Origin: an uncultured Collinsella sp.
GTDB taxonomy: Bacteria; Actinomycetota; Coriobacteriia; Coriobacteriales; Coriobacteriaceae
DNA length: 37,294 bases
Assembly (NCBI GenBank): GCA_900545995.1
Contig: URBM01000003.1
Coordinates: forward strand, 1 to 37,294
Reading direction: 5' to 3'
In this document: positions 1 through 7,776 of the stretch, in pieces
Layout: every line of letters starts with the position of its first letter
How positions within the stretch are numbered: position 1 is the first letter of the stretch
The notes under the pieces: model-generated
What the model was told of the DNA's origin: nothing
Databases searched by the model: none
Seen by the model: the letters and a program-made list of their open reading frames with translations, nothing else
Translations under genes and position numbers: made by a program

Positions 1-2
1 TC

Positions 3-1478
3 ACCGACCTGGTGAGCGACCCGGCACGCGTGGAGATCGCGCCCGCCACGTCGACCGCCGACACCGTCGACCAGTTTGTATTCCCGGTGTCCATCGAGGC
101 CAAAAACAACCTGCTGCCCGAGTTCCTCAAGAAGGAGGGCCCGGAGCGCACCATCGTCTTTATGCGCACCAAGCACCGCGCCGACAGCTGCTGCCGTCGT
201 CTGGAGCGCAAGGGCATCAAGGCCGCCGCGATTCACGGCAACCGCAGCCAGGCTCAGCGCGAGCGTGCCCTTTCGGCCTTCCGCGACGGTACCGTCGACG
301 TGTTGGTGGCAACCGACGTGCTCGCCCGCGGCATCGACATCAGCGACGTGCGCTACGTCGTGAACTTTGACGTGCCGGCCGAGCCGACCGACTACATCCA
401 CCGTATTGGCCGTACGGGCCGCGCCGGCGAGCTGGGCTGGGCCATCACGTTTGTGACCGAGCAGGATGTCGATGAGTTCTACGAGATCGAGAAGCTCATG
501 GACAAGACCGCCGACATCTACGAGGCCGGCGACCTGCATGTGGGCCCCAATCCGCCCGCGGTTGACCCCGAGCGCGATCCTGCGGCCTTTAAGGTGAAGA
601 AGAAGACCAAGCGCGGCAAGTCCAAGAGCAAGAAGAAGCTTGAGCAGGCGCGTCGCGACGGCAAACGCAACGGCGACGATTACGGTGATGTGGCCGGTCG
701 TTCCAACCGCGGTCGAGACGAGCGTCGCGGCGACGGTGAGCGTCCGAGCCGTCCCAAGCGCGGCGGCAAGACCCGCGTGCGCGAGGGCGTTCAGGCTCGC
801 GTGGACGAGGCTGTGGAGAGCGTGGCCCGCGAGGTGGCTGCCGAGGAGCGCGGCGGTGCTGGTGTCGTTGAGCAGGCCCCGCGCGGCAACCGTGCCGAGC
901 GCCGTGCCAAGCAGTTCCAGGGCGAGGCGCATCGCCGTCGCCGCGAGGACGAGGACCGCGGCGGTCGTCGCCGTGTTGAGCGCGAGGACGAGGGCCGTGG
1001 CTCGCGTGGCGGCAAGCGTGGTTCGGGCGATCGTCGTCGTTCCGGTCGCGATGGCGAGCGCGGCGGCCGTGATGAGCGCCGTGGCGGCGAGGGCCGCGGT
1101 TCGCGTGGCGAGCGTGGTACTCGCGGCGGCGAGTCCCGTGGCGGCAAGCGCTTTGAAGAGCGCGGTAGCCGCGGCGGCGAGCGTCGCGAGGGTGCTCGCG
1201 GCAATGGCGGCCGCGGCGGCGCTGGTCGTTCTAACGAGTCGCGTGATCGTCGTGACCCGCGTGCCAGCCGCGATCGTCGCGATGACTGGCGCAACTACGA
1301 CGATACCCGCGAAGAGCGTCGCGGCGGCTATCGTGGTGGTCGTGGCGGCAACCAGGCCGGCTCCCGTGGCGGCCGTGCCGGCGGTCGCGATAACCGTGGC
1401 AGCTACGGCAACAGCCGTGGCGGCAAGCGCGGTGGCAGCTCCCGTCGCCCCGGCGACGGCGGCGGCAAGCGCAAGTAA
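3..1478 (+). CDS. DEAD-box ATP-dependent RNA helicase, C-terminal part (5' end outside window)
   Basis: This is the C-terminal RecA-like domain and tail of a DEAD-box RNA helicase, an enzyme that remodels RNA duplexes in ribosome assembly or mRNA decay. The frame is open from the window edge, so the GTG at 12 is internal and not a start. Seen motifs are TIVFMRTK (motif IV region), VATDVLARGIDI (motif V) and HRIGRTGRAG (motif VI), in the family order. The N-terminal DEAD domain lies upstream of the window. After the helicase core comes a basic stretch rich in Lys (about codons 195-215), then roughly 270 residues dominated by Arg, Gly, Asp and Glu with many RGG and RGE runs. RG-rich tails are known RNA-binding extensions in this family, but this one is very long. 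A strong terminator follows directly. The family is certain; the paralogue (CsdA/RhlE/CshA-like) cannot be fixed without the N-terminus. Confidence 0.93.
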   Translation, partial: TDLVSDPARVEIAPATSTADTVDQFVFPVSIEAKNNLLPEFLKKEGPERTIVFMRTKHRADSCCRRLERKGIKAAAIHGNRSQAQRERALSAFRDGTVDVLVATDVLARGIDISDVRYVVNFDVPAEPTDYIHRIGRTGRAGELGWAITFVTEQDVDEFYEIEKLMDKTADIYEAGDLHVGPNPPAVDPERDPAAFKVKKKTKRGKSKSKKKLEQARRDGKRNGDDYGDVAGRSNRGRDERRGDGERPSRPKRGGKTRVREGVQARVDEAVESVAREVAAEERGGAGVVEQAPRGNRAERRAKQFQGEAHRRRREDEDRGGRRRVEREDEGRGSRGGKRGSGDRRRSGRDGERGGRDERRGGEGRGSRGERGTRGGESRGGKRFEERGSRGGERREGARGNGGRGGAGRSNESRDRRDPRASRDRRDDWRNYDDTREERRGGYRGGRGGNQAGSRGGRAGGRDNRGSYGNSRGGKRGGSSRRPGDGGGKRK

Positions 1479-1510
1479 GATGCGCATCGCGCGCTAGCGT
1501 GAGACAAGCT

Positions 1511-1545
1511 AAGGGCCCGAGCAAACAACGCTCGGGCCCTTTTGT
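1511..1545 (+). terminator. Rho-independent terminator of the helicase gene
   Basis: A perfect 12-bp stem, AAGGGCCCGAGC at 1511-1522 and its complement at 1530-1541, has a 7-nt loop and runs into TTTTGTTT. It lies 32 bp after the helicase stop codon. Confidence 0.9.
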
Positions 1546-2095
1546 TTGCCGTGTCCATCGCTAATTCAAACGTGATGTTCTCGGGAATGCATCTGGGGGA
1601 TGCCGAGGACCTATTTTCTGCCATGCAGCAATGGGTCCCATGGGGTGCGCCGTGCATTTTTTGGAGTATTCTGCAGTTCGAGTTGTCTGCATATGATTCG
1701 ACGTCGCCAACGGTGGCCTTCGGATATCCCTAGCGAGCGTTCCGAGTCAGATTTCACCGTTTTCCGGAGCAGGGGCGCGTCATTCTCGCCATGTCGGGAC
1801 TTAGAATGATACGGCGCCCTACAGTTTTGCCCACCCGCGGCGGTGCTGACGCGGTCACGTTGCAGAATACTCCGTTTTTTGCACGTGCCGGGATGGGGTA
1901 CCTCAGGAGAACGCGGCGGTATCCAGTAAGTATATGCAATCTGTACCGTAATTTATACAAAACGAAGAGGCAGACAGCGTAGGGTGGGTGCATTGGGGTG
2001 CTTGGTGCACCAAAACGGGGATCCCATGCGCCGTATACTCTGGCTGGATGTGAAAGCGGCTTGACGCGTTGCCAGGCGTAGGGGAGGGTGCCTCG
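1546..2095. other. Gene-poor spacer of about 550 bp
   Basis: No convincing gene is visible. Short open frames here lack ribosome binding sites and recognisable motifs. The stretch is less GC-biased than its neighbours. It holds a pair of 25-nt inverted repeats (1651-1675 and 1861-1885, listed separately). At 1988-2012 there is a TGCATTGGGG followed by the palindrome TGGTGCACCA, which resembles parts of the hairpin at 2873-2931. A possible -10 element TATACT at 2034-2039 could serve the flavodoxin/ferredoxin gene that starts at 2096, but no good -35 is seen. It may be the remnant of a small non-coding mobile element. Confidence 0.5.
1651..1885. repeat. Widely spaced 25-nt inverted repeat pair
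   Basis: The left arm (1651-1675) reads CGTGCA, six T, then GGAGTATTCTGCA. The right arm (1861-1885), read on the minus strand, is CGTGCA, AAAAAC, then GGAGTATTCTGCA. Both arms are 25 nt and 19 positions agree; only the central six bases differ. They enclose about 185 bp without a credible gene. The geometry would suit the ends of a miniature transposon, a recombination segment or paired protein sites. I cannot tell which. Confidence 0.6.
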
Positions 2096-2857
2096 ATGAG
2101 CGTATTCGAAATTGTGTTTAGTCCGACGGGTGGAACGCGGAAGGTGTCTGGCCTTGTGGCCGGGGCACTGGGCAAGAATACCGTTATCGTTGATCTGACC
2201 GATAGCGGGTTGGATTTCCACGGGGTCTCGATGGCTGAGGACGACGTGGCCGTAATTTCTGTGCCGGCGTATGCCGGTAGAATCCCGGCTGTGGTGGCTG
2301 ACCGGTTGGGCATGGTGCGCGGCAACGGGGCTCGGGCTGTTTTGGTTTGTGTATACGGAAACCGCGCGTTTGAGGACACGCTCGTAGAGCTGGAGGACGT
2401 TGCGAAGCGCGCCGGATTTAGGGTGGTTGCAGCTGTTTCTGCTATTGCTGAGCATTCCGTTGCTCGTCAGTTTGCTGCTGGGCGACCGGATGCGCAGGAT
2501 GCGGCGCAGCTCGCAGAGTTTGCGCAACAAATTCAGCAAAAGCTGTTGGCTGAGGATGCGTCCGAGCCCTCTATCCCCGGCAATCGTCCTTATAAACAAG
2601 CTGGAGGTCGCCGTATGGCACCCGAGGCAACAGAGGATTGCGCCTCCTGCGGTACATGCGCCGCGGCGTGCCCCGTTTGTGCTATCGACAAGGGCGACCC
2701 CAAGCGAGCAGCTGGCGAGGCGTGCATCTCCTGCATGCGCTGCATCGCCGTATGTCCGCGAGGCGCTCGCAAGCTTGATCCCAACAAGCTATCCGCTGTT
2801 TCCCAGATGTTGAGCAAGGTTTGCGTCGTGCGGAAGGAATGCGAGCTCTTCATCTAG
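2096..2857 (+). CDS. EFR1-type flavodoxin/ferredoxin fusion protein
   Basis: The protein has 253 residues. Its N-terminal half is flavodoxin-like: the segment FSPTGGTRKV near residues 8-17 fits the FMN phosphate-binding loop, and VPAYAGRIP is a second flavin-loop-like stretch. The C-terminal third holds two 4Fe-4S motifs, CASCGTCAAACP and CISCMRCIAVCP, both CxxCxxCxxxCP. This order matches the EFR1 family of ferrodoxin-like proteins common in strict anaerobes; a role as a soluble electron carrier is inferred and partners are unknown. The ATG at 2096 is chosen because AGGGGAGG lies 8 nt upstream; an in-frame TTG at 2069 has no such site. The gene stands alone, followed by a hairpin repeat. Confidence 0.85.
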   Translation: MSVFEIVFSPTGGTRKVSGLVAGALGKNTVIVDLTDSGLDFHGVSMAEDDVAVISVPAYAGRIPAVVADRLGMVRGNGARAVLVCVYGNRAFEDTLVELEDVAKRAGFRVVAAVSAIAEHSVARQFAAGRPDAQDAAQLAEFAQQIQQKLLAEDASEPSIPGNRPYKQAGGRRMAPEATEDCASCGTCAAACPVCAIDKGDPKRAAGEACISCMRCIAVCPRGARKLDPNKLSAVSQMLSKVCVVRKECELFI

Positions 2858-2872
2858 CGCATACGAAATTGC

Positions 2873-2931
2873 TGCATTGGGGACAGGTTAATCTGCACCA
2901 ACCTGGTGCAAACAAACCTGTCCCCAATGCA
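2873..2931. repeat. Nested palindromic repeat (GGGGACAGG type)
   Basis: A perfect 17-bp outer stem (TGCATTGGGGACAGGTT at 2873-2889 with its complement at 2915-2931) surrounds an inner 7-bp stem, TGCACCA at 2894-2900 and TGGTGCA at 2904-2910. The inner arms are separated by 3 nt. There is no T tract, so it is not a simple terminator. GTCCCCAA or GGGGAC fragments recur elsewhere in the window (near 1990, 14060, 14421-14466 and 29696), which points to a dispersed REP-like family. Confidence 0.75.
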
Positions 2932-2989
2932 CCAGAGTGAGGAGTGCCCCTGGGTGCCGGCGGGAAAGGAACGTCCCTAAGTGCCGCCT

Positions 2990-3026
2990 AAATACCGTTT
3001 ATCGGAGAAAAAATACCGTTCGCCGG
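2990..3026 (+). promoter_or_regulatory. Tandem 21-bp-spaced regulator sites upstream of the alpha-glucoside operon
   Basis: Two direct repeats, AAATACCGTTTATCGG (2990-3005) and AAATACCGTTCGCCGG (3011-3026), lie 21 bp apart, two helical turns. They end 9 bp before the -35 element of the operon promoter. The same TACCGTT pair, also 21 bp apart and in the same T-then-C order, occurs on the minus strand at 16415-16442 beside the araC-type gene. This spacing is that of AraC-family half-sites, so the AraC protein encoded at 15405-16397 is the likely binder (inference). Confidence 0.65.
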
Positions 3027-3035
3027 TCATAATGA

Positions 3036-3063
3036 TTGTTCCGGCTTTGGGCTTGTCTACAAT
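3036..3063 (+). promoter_or_regulatory. Sigma-70-type promoter of the alpha-glucoside PTS operon
   Basis: A -35 TTGTTC (3036-3041) and a -10 TACAAT (3058-3063) are separated by 16 bp. Transcription would begin near 3070, just upstream of the antiterminator-like hairpin and downstream of the tandem regulator sites. Confidence 0.6.
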
Positions 3064-3084
3064 AACCCCCGTAAAAAGAAATGC

Positions 3085-3183
3085 GGAAGGTTACCGAGTC
3101 CCCTCGGACGTGGGCCTAACCAAAGTCTTTGAACGGGTGTGTCTCTATGGATGCATTCGGTTGATTTTGGTTGGGCTATATTT
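3085..3183 (+). promoter_or_regulatory. RAT-like antiterminator overlapping a terminator-like hairpin
   Basis: GGAAGGTTACCGAG at 3085-3098 resembles the 5' half of a ribonucleic antiterminator (RAT) bound by BglG/LicT proteins. GGTTA (3089-3093) can pair with TAACC (3117-3121), and CCGAG (3094-3098) with CTCGG (3103-3107). The alternative fold pairs GCCTAACCAAA (3114-3124) with TTTGGTTGGGC (3166-3176), 11 bp with one G-U, followed by TATATTTA. The two folds share 3117-3121 and exclude each other, as in the bgl and lic leaders. A LicT-type protein is encoded two genes downstream. The weak points are a long terminator loop and a modest U tract. Confidence 0.5.
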
Positions 3184-3201
3184 ATGAAGGGACATGCCAC
3201 C

Positions 3202-3714
3202 ATGGGTTTCTTTTCTCGCCTTATGGGTGGCTCGGACAAGCAGGCGACTGCGACTTCCGAGTTCGAGATTCTCGCCCCTATTTCCGGCGAGCTTGTTAAT
3301 CTAGAAAATACCAATGACCCCGCTTTTAGCAGTCGTGCAGTGGGCGATGGCGTTGCCGTGGTTCCCCAAGAGGGAACGGTGTGCGCTCCTGTTTCCGGTA
3401 CCGTTGCGGCGCTGTTTCCGACTGAGCACGCGCTGGGCATCATGTCCGACGACAGCTCTGCTCAGGTGATGCTGCATATCGGAATCGACACTGTTAAGCT
3501 TGAGGGCAAGGGCTTCCATGCGCTTGTTGCCCAGGGTGACCATGTCGACGCGGGCCAGCCCCTCGTCGAGGTCGATTTCGACGCGGTTCGCGCTGCCGGC
3601 TTCGATCCCACGGTCTTCGTTATCGTGTGCGAGCGTTCGGAGAACTCGACTCTTCGTGAGCATGCTTCCGGCCCTGTTGCTGTTAAAGAGCCTGTCGTCT
3701 GGCTTTCCGAGTAA
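3202..3714 (+). CDS. PTS glucose-family IIA component, stand-alone (Crr-like)
   Basis: This 170-residue cytoplasmic protein is a complete EIIA of the glucose/glucoside family. It takes phosphate from HPr-P and hands it to a IIB domain. The two family histidines are visible: His76 in LFPTEHALGI and His92 in LHIGIDTV, the latter being the phosphorylated one by family knowledge. The motifs APISGE and CAPVSGTV are typical. The ATG at 3202 is preferred because GAAGGGA lies 9 nt before it; the in-frame ATG at 3184 has no ribosome site. It is the first gene of an operon with an antiterminator, a IICB permease and a GH4 hydrolase. Neither PTS permease in this window carries its own IIA, so this protein may serve both. 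Confidence 0.92.
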   Translation: MGFFSRLMGGSDKQATATSEFEILAPISGELVNLENTNDPAFSSRAVGDGVAVVPQEGTVCAPVSGTVAALFPTEHALGIMSDDSSAQVMLHIGIDTVKLEGKGFHALVAQGDHVDAGQPLVEVDFDAVRAAGFDPTVFVIVCERSENSTLREHASGPVAVKEPVVWLSE

Positions 3715-3720
3715 ATTCTT

Positions 3721-4587
3721 ATGGTGGGTACCGTGGTTATCAAGCGAGTTTTTAACAACAACGTCGCAATGGTCACTTCGGACGATGGCTCCGAGCTCAT
3801 CGTCATCGGTCGAGGCCTCTGCTTTGGCCGTCATGCCGGCGATGCCATCGACGAGGCGTCGATCGAAAAGACCTACGCGTTGCAGGAGGGAACTTCTCAG
3901 GATTCGCGTACGATTGACCGCTTGGCACATCTTTTGGAGTCCATCCCCACCGTCAACCTCGTGATTTCCGAGGACATCGTTCAGATGCTTCGTCGAGAGC
4001 TCAATGTCGATATCAATGACAAGATCCTCATCGCTCTCGCAGACCATATTAGCCTCGCCCTCGATCGCGAGCGCAAAGGCGTTCCCTGCGAGAACCCGCT
4101 GCTGCTCGAGATCCAGCAGTTCTATCGCAAGGAGTACGCGCTTGCGGGCCGTGCCCTTCAGATTATTAAGGACTATCTGGGCATTGAGATGAGCGAGGAG
4201 GAGCAGGGTTTCATTACCTTGCATATCGTCAACGCCACCATGCCGCAGCGCTCTGACCGTCTAATCATCTCGGTCCAGCTTGTTCGCGACGTGCTCGCGA
4301 TTGTTTCCAAGCGCTATGCTACGACCCTCGATGACACCTCGCTGCCTTACGAACGTTTCGTTCGTCACCTGCAGTTTTTCGCACAGCGAGCGCTCGATCC
4401 TACGGCAGGGCAAATCAACGGAGACGCGCTGTTCCGAATCGATGAAACGGCGTATCCGTGCGCATTCTCGTGCGCGGACGCCATAGCCGCCCACTTGTCG
4501 TCTACCTATAACGTTGTCGTTACCGATGCTGAGAAGAGTTATCTCGCATATCACATTGTTAACCTGCTTGGAGAACCTGGTCTCTAG
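3721..4587 (+). CDS. licT: BglG/LicT-family transcriptional antiterminator
   Basis: The 288-residue protein has the family's three parts: an RNA-binding CAT domain (residues about 5-58, with VFNNNVAMV), PRD1 (about 65-170) and PRD2 (about 172-288). Regulatory histidines can be seen in PRD1 (His109 in ADHI, His168 in TLHIV) and PRD2 (His216 in VRHL, His278 in YHIVN). These are phosphorylated by HPr or by the PTS permease in known members, which sets RNA-binding activity. It starts 6 nt after the IIA stop. A GTG at 3733 would give an N-terminus closer to LicT and cannot be excluded. The RAT-like leader upstream of the IIA gene is its probable target, so the operon would be self-controlled by substrate supply. 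Confidence 0.9.
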   Translation: MVGTVVIKRVFNNNVAMVTSDDGSELIVIGRGLCFGRHAGDAIDEASIEKTYALQEGTSQDSRTIDRLAHLLESIPTVNLVISEDIVQMLRRELNVDINDKILIALADHISLALDRERKGVPCENPLLLEIQQFYRKEYALAGRALQIIKDYLGIEMSEEEQGFITLHIVNATMPQRSDRLIISVQLVRDVLAIVSKRYATTLDDTSLPYERFVRHLQFFAQRALDPTAGQINGDALFRIDETAYPCAFSCADAIAAHLSSTYNVVVTDAEKSYLAYHIVNLLGEPGL

Positions 4588-4686
4588 GCATAACGTGCCC
4601 ACACATCGATTGATATAAGGCAAGGCTTGCGGTCTTGTCCAGGGCACATCTGTCTTAATTTGCGGAAAAGGAAGGGGAGTACTGCT

Positions 4687-6303
4687 ATGACCGCAAAAAA
4701 GAAAGTTAACCTCAAAGCGCCGTTGGAGGTGTTCGCGAAGTCGATCGTTCAGCCGATGATGTATCTCTCGGTTGCCGGCATCCTGCTCATCGTGGGCATC
4801 ATTCTGACCAACAAGACCATCTGCGCTTTGGTCCCCGTACTGGGCTCCGGTCCGTTCCAGCTTGTGGGCGCCGTTGTCTATCAGTCGCTGATGTTTATCA
4901 TCAACAACCTCTCGATTCTGTTCTGCGTGGGCATCGCCGGCGCCATGGCAAAGAAGAACAAGGGCCATGCTTCGCTGATTGCCCTGATGTCGTTCTTCCT
5001 GTTCCTGCAGGCTAACAACATCGTGCTCAACGCCACCGGCTCTCTTGCCGATGCGAGCGGCATGCTCGGTCTTACCGGAACCGGCCAGGCCACCGTTATG
5101 GGCATTCAGGTGCTCGATACCGGCGTGTTCGGCGGCATCATCCTTGGTTGCATCACCGGTGCCGTGTTCAACAAGTACTCGAACAAGCAGTTCCCCATTG
5201 CCCTTTCGATGTTCTCGGGCGTCCGCTTCCCGTTCCTGATTATGATCATCATTTCCTGGATCATGGGCGCTGGCTTCTGCATCGTTTGGCCTCCGGTTCA
5301 GGGTGCCATCTCCTCCGTTGCCGGCATCATTAAGGAGTCGGGCAACATCGGTCTGTTTATCTACGGCATGCTCAACAAGCTGCTCGTTCCCACCGGTCTG
5401 CACCACCTCATCTACACCCCGTTCCAGTTCTCCGATGTGGGTGGCACCCTGACGCTGGGTGATCAGGTTATTGCCGGCGCCTATCCCATCCGTGTTGCCG
5501 AGATGGCAATGACGGGTCAGCCCTTCTCCGATAGTACGTATTTCAACAGCTACACCTTCAACAACCTGTGGCCTTACATCGGTATCGGTCTCGCCTTTAT
5601 CGTCACCGCTTACAAGGGGAACAAGGATAAGACCAAGGCCGTTATTATCCCGCTGATCATCACCGCCGTGCTCTCCTGCGTGACCGAGCCCATGGACTTC
5701 CTCTTTGTCTTTGCCGCTCCCGTGCTCTTTGTCGTTCACTCGGTTCTTTCCGGCATCTTCCTGGTCCTGCTCAAGGTCCTCTCCGTGCCCGCTTCGACTG
5801 CAGGCGGCATCATCAACATCGTGGTTTCCAACCTGGTCCTCGGTGTCGATAAGACCAACTGGCCGGTTATGCTGGTGCTTGGAGTCGTCAACGCCGCTCT
5901 GTACTTCTTCCTCTTCACCTTCCTTATCAAGAAGCTCAACCTCCACACGCCTGGTCGCGAGGAAGAGTCCGAGCTTGCCGAGTCCGTTGCCGAGGGCGAG
6001 GCCGCCGCGTCTGTCGCGGTGAAGCAGGGCGCTGTTGCCGCGGCTCCCGCAGAGGGCGTCGATGCAGGTATTGCCGACCTGGTCGCAGGTCTTGGTGGCA
6101 AGGACAACATCGAGGAGCTCGAGAACTGCTTTACGCGTCTCCGCGTGAACGTTAAGAACCCGGACCTCATCAATGAGGACCTCATCAACCACGTGCCCAA
6201 CAGCGGCATCAACCGCAACGGCAATAATATCCAGATCATCTTTGGCATGAAGGTCGCCGAGATGCGCGACAAGGTCGAAAACGCAATTGAGAAGGAGCAG
6301 TAA
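4687..6303 (+). CDS. PTS alpha-glucoside permease, IICB fusion
   Basis: This 538-residue protein has a IIC membrane domain (about residues 12-420, many hydrophobic helices) followed by an Ala/Glu-rich linker and a C-terminal IIB domain. The phospho-cysteine is Cys481 in ENCFTRLRV. The GLHHLIYTPFQF and TEPMDFLF segments resemble the glucose/maltose/alpha-glucoside branch (MalX, GlvC, AglA). The domain order IIC-IIB without IIA fits that branch. Pairing with a GH4 enzyme of the 6-phospho-alpha-glucosidase type supports uptake and phosphorylation of an alpha-glucoside such as maltose or an isomaltulose-like sugar (inference). The start at 4687 is preceded by AAGGAAGGGG. It needs the free IIA at 3202. 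Confidence 0.9.
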   Translation: MTAKKKVNLKAPLEVFAKSIVQPMMYLSVAGILLIVGIILTNKTICALVPVLGSGPFQLVGAVVYQSLMFIINNLSILFCVGIAGAMAKKNKGHASLIALMSFFLFLQANNIVLNATGSLADASGMLGLTGTGQATVMGIQVLDTGVFGGIILGCITGAVFNKYSNKQFPIALSMFSGVRFPFLIMIIISWIMGAGFCIVWPPVQGAISSVAGIIKESGNIGLFIYGMLNKLLVPTGLHHLIYTPFQFSDVGGTLTLGDQVIAGAYPIRVAEMAMTGQPFSDSTYFNSYTFNNLWPYIGIGLAFIVTAYKGNKDKTKAVIIPLIITAVLSCVTEPMDFLFVFAAPVLFVVHSVLSGIFLVLLKVLSVPASTAGGIINIVVSNLVLGVDKTNWPVMLVLGVVNAALYFFLFTFLIKKLNLHTPGREEESELAESVAEGEAAASVAVKQGAVAAAPAEGVDAGIADLVAGLGGKDNIEELENCFTRLRVNVKNPDLINEDLINHVPNSGINRNGNNIQIIFGMKVAEMRDKVENAIEKEQ

Positions 6304-6306
6304 ACA

Positions 6307-7689
6307 ATGATCATTACTCTGTGTGGTGGCGGATCCACCTTTACCCCCGGCATCGTCAAGTCCATCGCCCTGCGCAAGGACGAGCTCGACGTTGACGAGA
6401 TTCGTCTGTACGACATCAACGAGGAGCGCCAGCGCAAGATCGGCGTGCTCGTGGACTGGATTTTGCACGAGGACCTCGGCCTGGACATCAAGCTCACGGT
6501 GACCACCGACAAAAAGACGGCTTTTACCGACGCGAGCTTCGTGTTTGCCCAGATGCGCGTGGGCGGCTACGCCATGCGCGAACAGGACGAGAAGATTCCG
6601 CTGCGTCACGGCTGCGTGGGTCAGGAGACTTGCGGTTGCGGCGGCCTTGCCTACGGCATGCGCACCATCTTCCCCATGGTCGAGCTGATCGATGACGTTG
6701 AGAAGTACGCCAAGAAGGACTACTGGATTCTCAACTACTCCAACCCTGCCGCTATCGTCTCCGAGGGCTGCCGCGCGCTGCGTCCCAACGCTCGTATCAT
6801 CAACATCTGCGACATGCCGATCGCGATCATCGACGTGGTTTGCGCCGCGCTCGATATCGACAAGAAGGATGTCGAGTACGATTACTTTGGCCTCAACCAC
6901 TTTGGTTGGTTCACCTCGATCCGCCACAAGGGCGAGGAGGTGCTCCCGCAGCTGCGCGAGTACATCAAGGAGCATGAGATTCTGCTGCCCGACTCTTACC
7001 TCAAGGGCATGGGCTCGCTCATGGCAAAGAAGCCCGAGGAGGCCGTCGACGAGCACCCCGAGCAGAACCGCCACACCAAGGGCAGCTGGTACTACGTCTG
7101 GAAGGGCGAGTACGAGATCATGGAGTGCTTCCCGGAGTACCTGCCCAACACGTATCTGAACTACTACCTGCAGCAGAAGGAGTTCGTCGAGCACTCCAAC
7201 CCCGAGCGCACCCGTGCTAACGAGGTTGAGGAGACGCGTGAGAAGAACCTCTTTGATGGTATCGACCATTACGAGAAGACGGGCGAGATCGACGAGAGCA
7301 CGTTCTATGCGGGCAGCCACGGCGACTGGATTGCCGATCTGGCTATCGCTCTGAAGAACGACACCAAGCAGCGCTTCCTGGTCATTTGCGAGAACAAGGG
7401 CGCCATCCCCAACATGCCCTACGACGCTATGGTCGAGCTGCCTGCCTACATTGGCAAGAACGGCCCCGAGGTCATCAGCCGCGACAACATTCCGCTGTTC
7501 CAGCAGGGCCTCATGATGCAGCAGCTGAACTCCGAGAAGCTCATTGTCGAGGCTACGATCGAGGGTTCGTACGAGAAGGCGCTTAAGGCCTTTACGCTCA
7601 ACAAGACCGTGCCGTCGATGAAGGTCGCCAAGGAGGTTCTCGACGACATGATCGAGGCCAACAAGGGTTACTGGCCCGAGCTTAAGTAA
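6307..7689 (+). CDS. GH4 6-phospho-alpha-glucosidase
   Basis: This 460-residue family GH4 hydrolase works by an NAD- and metal-dependent redox elimination mechanism and would cleave the phosphorylated sugar delivered by the permease 3 nt upstream. Seen are the nucleotide-binding loop CGGGSTFTPG (6-15), the GQETCG motif (105-110), Cys168 in ICDMP and His198 in LNHFG as probable metal ligands. CDMP is the signature of 6-phospho-alpha-glucosidases, whereas 6-phospho-beta-glucosidases usually have CNVP. In the GQET region a Cys replaces the usual Pro (GQETCGCGG). The length is normal for the family. It is the last gene of the operon and is followed by a 16-bp terminator stem. Confidence 0.93.
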   Translation: MIITLCGGGSTFTPGIVKSIALRKDELDVDEIRLYDINEERQRKIGVLVDWILHEDLGLDIKLTVTTDKKTAFTDASFVFAQMRVGGYAMREQDEKIPLRHGCVGQETCGCGGLAYGMRTIFPMVELIDDVEKYAKKDYWILNYSNPAAIVSEGCRALRPNARIINICDMPIAIIDVVCAALDIDKKDVEYDYFGLNHFGWFTSIRHKGEEVLPQLREYIKEHEILLPDSYLKGMGSLMAKKPEEAVDEHPEQNRHTKGSWYYVWKGEYEIMECFPEYLPNTYLNYYLQQKEFVEHSNPERTRANEVEETREKNLFDGIDHYEKTGEIDESTFYAGSHGDWIADLAIALKNDTKQRFLVICENKGAIPNMPYDAMVELPAYIGKNGPEVISRDNIPLFQQGLMMQQLNSEKLIVEATIEGSYEKALKAFTLNKTVPSMKVAKEVLDDMIEANKGYWPELK

Positions 7690-7721
7690 AAGCAACAGGG
7701 TCGCTGGCCGCATGCCTGAAG

Positions 7722-7765
7722 CAATGCCCCGCCCACGTGATTGCGTGGGCGGGGCATTGTCGTTT
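7722..7765 (+). terminator. Terminator of the alpha-glucoside operon
   Basis: A perfect 16-bp stem (7722-7737 and 7744-7759) with a 6-nt loop is followed by TCGTTT. It lies 32 bp after the GH4 stop codon. The T tract is weak but the stem is very stable. Confidence 0.8.
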
Positions 7766-7776
7766 GGTAACGCGTT

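Noticed and set aside
1542..1982. Small proteins encoded in the spacer after the helicase gene
   Set aside because: The frames start inside or just after a terminator, lack ribosome binding sites and show no family resemblance.
4261..7713. Open frame of 1150 codons on the minus strand across the alpha-glucoside operon
   Set aside because: It is the antisense shadow of GC-rich codons in the licT, IICB and GH4 genes; low-complexity Val/Leu/His-rich translation without family motifs or a start site.
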